Source: Corallochytrium limacisporum
Taxonomy: Eukaryota > Opisthokonta
Length of the DNA: 24,116 bases
Assembly: GCA_002811645.1 (NCBI GenBank)
Contig: PDIP01000053.1
Location: 87,921-112,036, forward strand
Reading direction: 5' to 3'
In this document: piece by piece, positions 18,761 to 24,116 of the stretch
Layout: every line of letters starts with the position of its first letter
How positions within the stretch are numbered: position 1 is the first letter of the stretch
Made by a program: the position numbers and the translations under genes
Notes under the pieces: generated by a model
Database searches by the model: none
The model's input: only the letters and a program-made list of their open reading frames with translations
What the model was told of the DNA's origin: nothing

Positions 18761-19088
18761 GAAATTACCGGGTCGTGGCAAATTCCGACCCCTCCTTGGT
18801 ACGTGTGCCGGAAGGGGCTTTTCTCTTCTACACGGGGGTTCTTCCTGCCCCACCCGGTTCGGCGCAGGGCAATTCTATATTTAGGCTGTGTAGACGAGGC
18901 GGTAGGGACTGCGCACAACAAGTCCCGATCGCAACAATCTGAGGAAGAAAAATGCACAACACGTCTCATGATGGGGGCCATGGACAGCCGGCTTCGTTGA
19001 GCTATTTCAAAGGAGGACAATCTAAAAACTAGGGATTTCATACACACCTATCGTGCGGTTTCTCCTTAATTCTTTCTATAGTAGAACC
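18761..19088. other. spacer between the intron-containing gene and the GST-like gene
   Basis: 328 bases with no gene. The last 25 bases before the GST-like ATG are pyrimidine-rich and end in CTATAG, which resembles a 3' splice acceptor, so a leader intron in the 5' UTR is possible. No AATAAA is seen for the upstream gene. Confidence 0.3.
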
Positions 19089-20408
19089 ATGGCAAGCAAT
19101 GCATCTGTGATGCGCCGGGCGCGCGGCCTCGCAAAGGTGGGTGAGAACGGCGCCCATATTTTGTACGGTTCAGAGAACAGTCTCTATACTGGCAAAGCTC
19201 GCGGCTACCTAAAGTGGAAGGGAATTCCATTCCTCGAGAAGCAGAGCACACTGGATATCTACAGGTCAGTCATCCTGCCCAAGACTGGGGTCAGTCAGAT
19301 TCCTGTGCTGGCCTGCCCAGACGGCAGTGTTGTCACCGACACCACCAACATTATCGACTACGTCGAATCTGCATTTCCGGACATACCCAGTGTTTACCCT
19401 GATACCCCGAAGCAGTGCTTGGCTGCGCTAATTATCGAGCTCTTCGGTGATGAGTTCCTGAAGATACATGCCATGTACTACCGTTGGTGGTTTACGGAGG
19501 AGCACGGTGCCAACACCACCTATGAATTTGGCCGCATCGCCTCCGGTAGACCCGAGCTCCGTGAACAGATGGGCGCGCAGCAAAAGGAAATGTTCAAGGG
19601 TCTGCTGCCTGTGCTCGGAGTACAGACAAAAGAGATGGCTCAGGCTGTAGAACGGCACACCCACAAACTTTTTGGCCTGATCGAGGATCATCTCGCTACG
19701 CATCCCTTCCTTCTTGGTCTCAGACCAACTCTTGCTGACTTTGGCATGATGGGCCCGCTGTATGCGCACTTGCTGCGTGACCCAGTGTCTGGATTCATGA
19801 TCAGGCGCCAGTATCCGCGCTCTGCTGACTGGATCGAGCGGTGCATGGGCATGACACCGAGCCGTGTGGACGAGGATCGCCAACAGTGTCTGGCTGACTA
19901 CCCAGAGCTCTACGATGCTCGTACCGGACTGCTAGTCGACGACGAGCTCACCCCCCAAGTCACGCAGCTGCTTGGCATGTTCTTCCGTGATCATACCCCG
20001 TGGCTGACCAAGACACGGGAGTTACTCCTCGCCGGTATGTCCAGTGGTGAATTCAAAGCCGGCGCAAAGATCCCCCGTGTTGTCGGTGAGAGTGAGTATG
20101 TGCTGGACGGCGTTACGGGCATCCGCCGGTTTTGGCCCTATGAACTGTGGCTTTTGCACCGCGTCGTGGACTTCTACCGCACTGGTACGTTCCGTGTCAT
20201 GGACAAGACGTACCATCATGTCGGACGCCCAGCCGTACAAGCAAGCGCACCCCAGTCCGTGCTGCGTCCATGGATACAGCAGACGTACGGCAACGGCGCC
20301 GTCACGTTCCTCGAGACTGTGGACTGGGACGCCACCAGAGTTGGCATGAAGGGCAACAAACTGCACCTGCAACCTGGACCAGCACAGCCCGCGTCGGCAC
20401 GATTATAA
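19089..20408 (+). CDS. glutathione S-transferase-fold protein, long form
   Basis: An open frame of 439 residues. The start is ATG 19089 in ACCATGG context; the frame is open a little further left but has no other ATG. Residues about 22-100 form a thioredoxin-like GST N-domain (ILYGSENSLYTGKARGYLKW, then TGVSQIPVL with the cis-Pro, then DTTNIIDYVE at the glutathione gamma-Glu site). Residues about 115-275 form an all-helical GST C-domain with LLGLRPTLADFGMMGPLYAHL, the usual family signature. The remaining about 160 residues are an extra C-terminal region, Trp/Arg-rich (RRFWPYELWLLHRVVDFY). Ordinary GSTs have about 220 residues. Long GST-like proteins with this YTGK N-terminus are, to my recollection, common in marine bacteria and protists. 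Probable role: glutathione conjugation, reduction or detoxification; the substrate is unknown. The stop is TAA. Confidence 0.85.
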   Translation: MASNASVMRRARGLAKVGENGAHILYGSENSLYTGKARGYLKWKGIPFLEKQSTLDIYRSVILPKTGVSQIPVLACPDGSVVTDTTNIIDYVESAFPDIPSVYPDTPKQCLAALIIELFGDEFLKIHAMYYRWWFTEEHGANTTYEFGRIASGRPELREQMGAQQKEMFKGLLPVLGVQTKEMAQAVERHTHKLFGLIEDHLATHPFLLGLRPTLADFGMMGPLYAHLLRDPVSGFMIRRQYPRSADWIERCMGMTPSRVDEDRQQCLADYPELYDARTGLLVDDELTPQVTQLLGMFFRDHTPWLTKTRELLLAGMSSGEFKAGAKIPRVVGESEYVLDGVTGIRRFWPYELWLLHRVVDFYRTGTFRVMDKTYHHVGRPAVQASAPQSVLRPWIQQTYGNGAVTFLETVDWDATRVGMKGNKLHLQPGPAQPASARL

Positions 20409-22019
20409 ATATTTGGAGCATGATCATGTGCTACTCCACATCCAGCGCGTAAACAATTAGATAATCTGTGATCGTTTGATCGCCAATACCCCATCTGCAT
20501 AGTGTTTCCATTCCACATCTGTCAGGAAGACAAACCACACCGCAATCAAGCACAGGTAGCATACTCATAAAGCCATTCCCAGTGCACGGGGAAAACAGCC
20601 ACCCACCAGTCGTATAGCACAGCAGGAGTTCGGGTCGGCCGGCTTTTCTCTGAGCAACCGATCGATGTCTGGCGCATTTCGGGCTTTTCCGCGAGGCGGG
20701 GGGTGCGGGTTTTGGATGGGCCGGTGCGGGCGAGACAGAGAGTTGTCTGGTAAAAAGGCGCCGGTAAAAATGTGATTTTGCGACCCACAAAAAAAAATGA
20801 GGTAAAAGAATAGTTCTCCGTAGAGTCCGGTATAACCAAAAAAACCAACTGCCAAAGGTTAAAAAAAGGAGACCTTTCGTTTTCTTTTTCAGTACACCAC
20901 CCGTTCCGCAGTACAGACACACACGCACCCAAGGAAATCAAACAAACCCCCAAAAAATAAAAAAAAAATAAAAGAAATTGGAAAAAGAAAAGAGCGGGAG
21001 AAACCCGGGGACCCTCGAGCAGCCGGTTCGCCCCGGAGGGGGGGGAGGGGGAGGGGAGGGATGAAATCCATTGTTTTTCTTTTGGGGAACGGTTTCATCT
21101 CACTGTTCCGGAGCCCCCCCCCCATTGGCGGATGGGTATTCTTGTCCGTGCCGGTCGGCCAGGAACATAGTAAATGTACTGCGTGTGCCCCCCTCCCCCT
21201 TCCCCAAGTGGTAGCCACCAAAAAGTTTCTATTTTCTCCTTTTAAAACGGTTCCTTGTCCGCACGAGTGAAGCAAGGAACACACCCGTCCAAGAACCCCG
21301 AAGGGTATGGTTCGCACCTTTGCGGCGGTGCTACCAAGTGACCAACCACCTGCTCCAAACCCAACAAATGCTTGTTACACTTGCCAAAAGTCGCGGTACA
21401 TTTCAAGGCTCCGCGCAAAAGGGGCACCTGCCACACACACACTGACTTATGGCGCACATGTGGGGCACAGCTGAGAGTGGTGTTCCACACTTGTGCCTGG
21501 TCCTGATCCCCAACATCGACCCCCCCTGTCAAGCAGCATGTGCGTCATGTCCACAACGGCCGCCCGCCTCACCCGGGGCCGCAAAGGACCGCGCGCATCT
21601 TCAGGAATCGGCAGAACGTTGGGTGTGGTGGTAGAGGTACTGTGACCCAGTGACTGTGTGCTTCTCTTGAAAGATTGATGGTTTTGTTCTCTAAAGAATA
21701 ATGAAAACTTGGACGAGTTTGCAAAATTCTGGAAAGTTTAGGTGACGACGTCTTGCTCGTCATCGTCGTAGTAGAGTTTCTATTATTGAACGGCCTACTC
21801 GCGTGGGGCGCACGGGTTGGTTTCGCGCGCGGTGGTTATTTGTTTTCAACGCAGTTTCGGTTTCCCTCGTCACCCACCCACCGTCTCCCTTTCCCGCCAC
21901 CCTGCTTGGGCGGGTTGGGAGTCTAATCTGTGGCTTTTTCTGTCATGTATATCTCTACGAGATCTGTCCATGGGTGACACAGTCTGAAGTGCTGCGCTTG
22001 TGCACTGAGCAATGTAATT
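20409..22019. other. spacer, no supportable intact gene
   Basis: Low-complexity stretches include A-rich DNA at 20935-20990, a G-rich run at about 21030-21060 and C-runs at about 21110-21125. Several open frames of 90-165 codons on the minus strand are partly translated from these tracts and have no motif. A minus-strand frame at 21242-21532 is of mixed composition but unrecognised. Confidence 0.3.
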
Positions 22020-22934
22020 CAATATCAACTCTAAACATCGTCCAAGATACTCCCAGGAGAATTGTGATACTCGCGCTGCCGTCCTATCGTATCTGTAGTC
22101 GGGATCTCTGGGTCGCAGGAGAACATGACACACATCCTCCGGGCTAGCAAAGCGAAAAGCTTGGGATGGTACCCAGACCCAGTAATCCAACTCCGTAAGT
22201 TTAGTGTCCGACGAACCAAAACACAGTCAAAATTTCGACAGCGCTATGTGGACTCTCTCCGCTAATACTAGTTCTACTGCATTGTGCGATTGTGGAATGC
22301 TGACCGAGATGATCTGATGAAGTGTGTAGAGTCATAGTAGGCCATGAACAGGACTACTCACTCTGCAAGGAGCATCGACGGTTTGGACAACATGCACAAA
22401 AGAGAACATAACATCAAGGACTATCGTCGACCTTGGACGAAAAAAACTTCAGTCCAGTGTGTGCCCATGGCGGTTATTGCCTCAGGGTGAGTGAGACGTC
22501 TGATGATATCCAAATTGGGCACCCAAAGTTCCCGGTCATGTGCCTGCCCCAGTGCATGTGTTCAAGTTCACACACACCCTATGGAGTGCATGCATTCGGT
22601 CAGGGGGGGGGGTTACGAACAGGTCCTCTGGGTTGACATCCGCCAAGGCCAAGGTACATCTGCGGATCTTGAACAAACCCATATACCACAATGTACCGCA
22701 CAGGGGTACGGGGTACCCTTACCTTCCCGCAGAATCCATTAAGCTGATATTACAGATGCCAACAATGTCCACTGGCAAGTCATCAAAGCTTTTTTCGGGT
22801 CCAACGTCTTCAGGTGACGCGCAGACATTCCCCAAAATGCAGATATACAACACCTCTAGTGTCTCTTTTACAAAGTGTGTGTCCCTGCACAGCCGCACAC
22901 GTATGCCATTTCTAAACAAGGTATCGCCGGCTGG
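22020..22934 (-). pseudogene. RPA1: decayed copy of replication protein A large subunit (RPA1), DBD-A end to C-terminus
   Basis: Read in one minus-strand frame, this stretch shows RPA1 landmarks in order. FRNG…R…HFVKETLEV (about 22860-22925) fits the last strand of DBD-A. VDIVGIC (22752-22772) matches VDIIGIC of DBD-B; NISLMDSAG (22725-22751) matches NIYLMDTSG; TLW lies at 22686-22694. IISVSI (22296-22313) matches ILSVNI of DBD-C; QAF lies at 22155-22163; and EYLGR (22038-22052) matches EYGRR near the C-terminus. The distance from IISVSI to EYLGR is 87 codons, against 86 in human RPA1. The frame is broken by TAA 22719-22721 and TGA at 22536-22538, 22482-22484, 22449-22451, 22332-22334 and 22227-22229. 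About 20 residues between GIC and NI are missing, and the DBD-C zinc cysteines are not recognisable. Intact RPA1 binds single-stranded DNA. No upstream N-terminal part is found. Confidence 0.55.
22603..22612 (+). repeat. poly-G run
   Basis: Ten G in a row inside the RPA1-like relic; it reads as prolines on the minus strand. It may be a site of length error. Confidence 0.8.
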
Positions 22935-22985
22935 AAAACCAAACAAAAACGAAAAAAGAAATGGTTGATAATAGTTGTCACACAA

Positions 22986-24116
22986 TTGCTGTCGCTACAA
23001 AATTTTGACGACTCTTGCCCCCTCCCCTTTTCCCGGGTCCCTAAGCCCTCTGAGATTATCACCCATGATTTACTATGGACGGAGCCTTATAAGGGACCCT
23101 GATCATTTTACTGTGGGCTCTGGGCAACCCTGCTGCTCATCTGTCCATCAAATCCAACTTGGGGGGTTCACCAAAGTTGCCAATTCTCACACACACACAC
23201 ACACACACACACACATTCACAAAACGCGTTCTCGGTTTTTCTTTGTTTTTATTATTCCTTTTGGATTTCATATGGTCTTTGTATGGAGTGGTGGTGGTGG
23301 GATGTGTCCATGACGATGTCCGCCCACTTGGTCCTTTTCCCATGCAATCAATTCATGGGATCCACTGTTGCAATCAATCAAACAACGCCTGGCCAAAACG
23401 CGTTTATCTTCGGGCGTCGTGTGGGGGGTGGCACGTCTTTGCAGTGTTCCCGCCATCGTTCCAATAACTTCACCTGGCCAAGTCCGCCGTGTCGATGTCG
23501 ATGTCCACCGACTGCGATTTTCATCATGGAATGATGATCAGTCAGCTGGCAACCAAGGAATGGAAGGCAGTGATACCCCGCACCTCTAATCTTTTTCTTT
23601 TCCTTGTTTGCTCTCACACCCCCTCCATCTGCCCCCGCCACCGGTTTCAAATGTCTTTTGTCTTTTGTTCTTTCGTTTCGATTCTTGAAACGCTGGTGGT
23701 TGCATTTTCTTGCGTGTTTCCTCTTTTTTTTTTTATTTTTTCCTTTGTTTTCTTTTGCGTGGAGAAAGGGAGGGAAGGGTGTCGGTCTGTGTCCTCGAGA
23801 ATTCATCGTCGGTGCTCCCGATCGTACCGCCGGGTCACTCTTGCATAGCGGAGCCACACCCCCGCCCCCCCCCCGGCAACCAGGAGAAAGCACCCGTGAA
23901 ATGGGTAATTTTTTGATCGAATAGAATGAGATCGGTAAGGAAGGAAGAAGGAGAAGAAGGGAGGGGGGGTTGGTAGGCCTTATAATCACAAGAACCAAAG
24001 GAATAAGGAAAAAATATAGGAATGTTGGTATATCTAGTACCACCCTCTGTCTGGGAATATTGTATCCAATCTACTCATTTTGATTTAGCTCTGCCGTCGC
24101 TTGGGAGAGCGGGAAA
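22986..24116. other. spacer to the window end; CA repeat and pyrimidine tracts
   Basis: No gene is supported. A CA microsatellite lies at 23188-23215. A T/C-rich stretch runs from about 23595 to 23765 and an A/G-rich one from about 23935 to 24020. The 221-codon minus-strand frame at 23378-24043 is Lys/Pro/Leu low-complexity sequence derived from these tracts. The missing N-terminal part of RPA1 was looked for here and not found. Confidence 0.35.
23188..23215 (+). repeat. CA microsatellite
   Basis: Fourteen CA units without interruption. Confidence 0.95.

Noticed and set aside
22227-22538. TGA read as an amino acid (altered genetic code) to rescue the RPA1-like frame
   Set aside because: TGA ends the SPP and the 17.6 kb genes, and a TAA also interrupts the frame.
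23378-24043. 221-codon minus-strand open frame
   Set aside because: Lys/Arg/Pro/Leu low-complexity translation of pyrimidine-rich and CA-containing DNA, with no domain.
14405-24116. tRNA, rRNA, snRNA or CRISPR elements
   Set aside because: None could be recognised by eye. GTTCGA-like strings occur but without a foldable tRNA around them. A tRNAscan or Infernal run would be decisive.

Overview
This is nuclear DNA of a eukaryote, most likely a free-living unicellular protist with fairly compact genes. The evidence is a kinesin motor, an ER signal peptide peptidase, a membrane cyclase with a Cache ectodomain, one spliceosomal intron with a yeast-like branch point (CACTAAC), and AATAAA poly(A) signals about 100-170 bases after several stop codons. 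Genes lie on both strands. Five of the six clearest genes are single long open frames. I cannot name the lineage. The spaces between genes are long for such intron-poor genes, pyrimidine- or G-rich in places, with GA, CA and poly-G simple repeats.

Layout. 1-1.9 kb: mostly non-coding, with a possible terminal exon of a minus-strand gene (1027-1177). 1.9-5.4 kb (-): a 1181-residue two-TM receptor with Cache ectodomain and class III cyclase domain that lacks both metal-binding aspartates. 5.4-8.7 kb: long spacer with an AT-rich block, poly-G/GA repeats and a frame-broken coding-like fragment (about 6.96-7.29 kb). 8.7-9.9 kb (+): signal peptide peptidase. 10.6-11.9 kb (+): coiled-coil protein. 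12.1-14.4 kb (-): kinesin-13 with an N-terminal SAM-like domain, convergent with the coiled-coil gene. 14.4-16.0 kb: spacer that holds a decayed stretch resembling the N-terminus of UTP4. 16.0-16.8 kb (-): disordered Arg/Asp/Tyr-rich protein. 17.6-18.8 kb (+): basic disordered protein with one small intron. 19.1-20.4 kb (+): long GST-fold protein. 20.4-24.1 kb: no intact gene, but on the minus strand a decayed RPA1 copy readable in a single frame through six stop codons.

The genes do not form a pathway; this looks like an ordinary chromosomal segment. The most interesting points are the probable pseudo-cyclase receptor, the kinesin-13 with a changed KVD motif, and gene relics (RPA1, probably UTP4, possibly a uS7-like protein) in the spacers. 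Homology statements come from motifs recognised by eye; no search was run.
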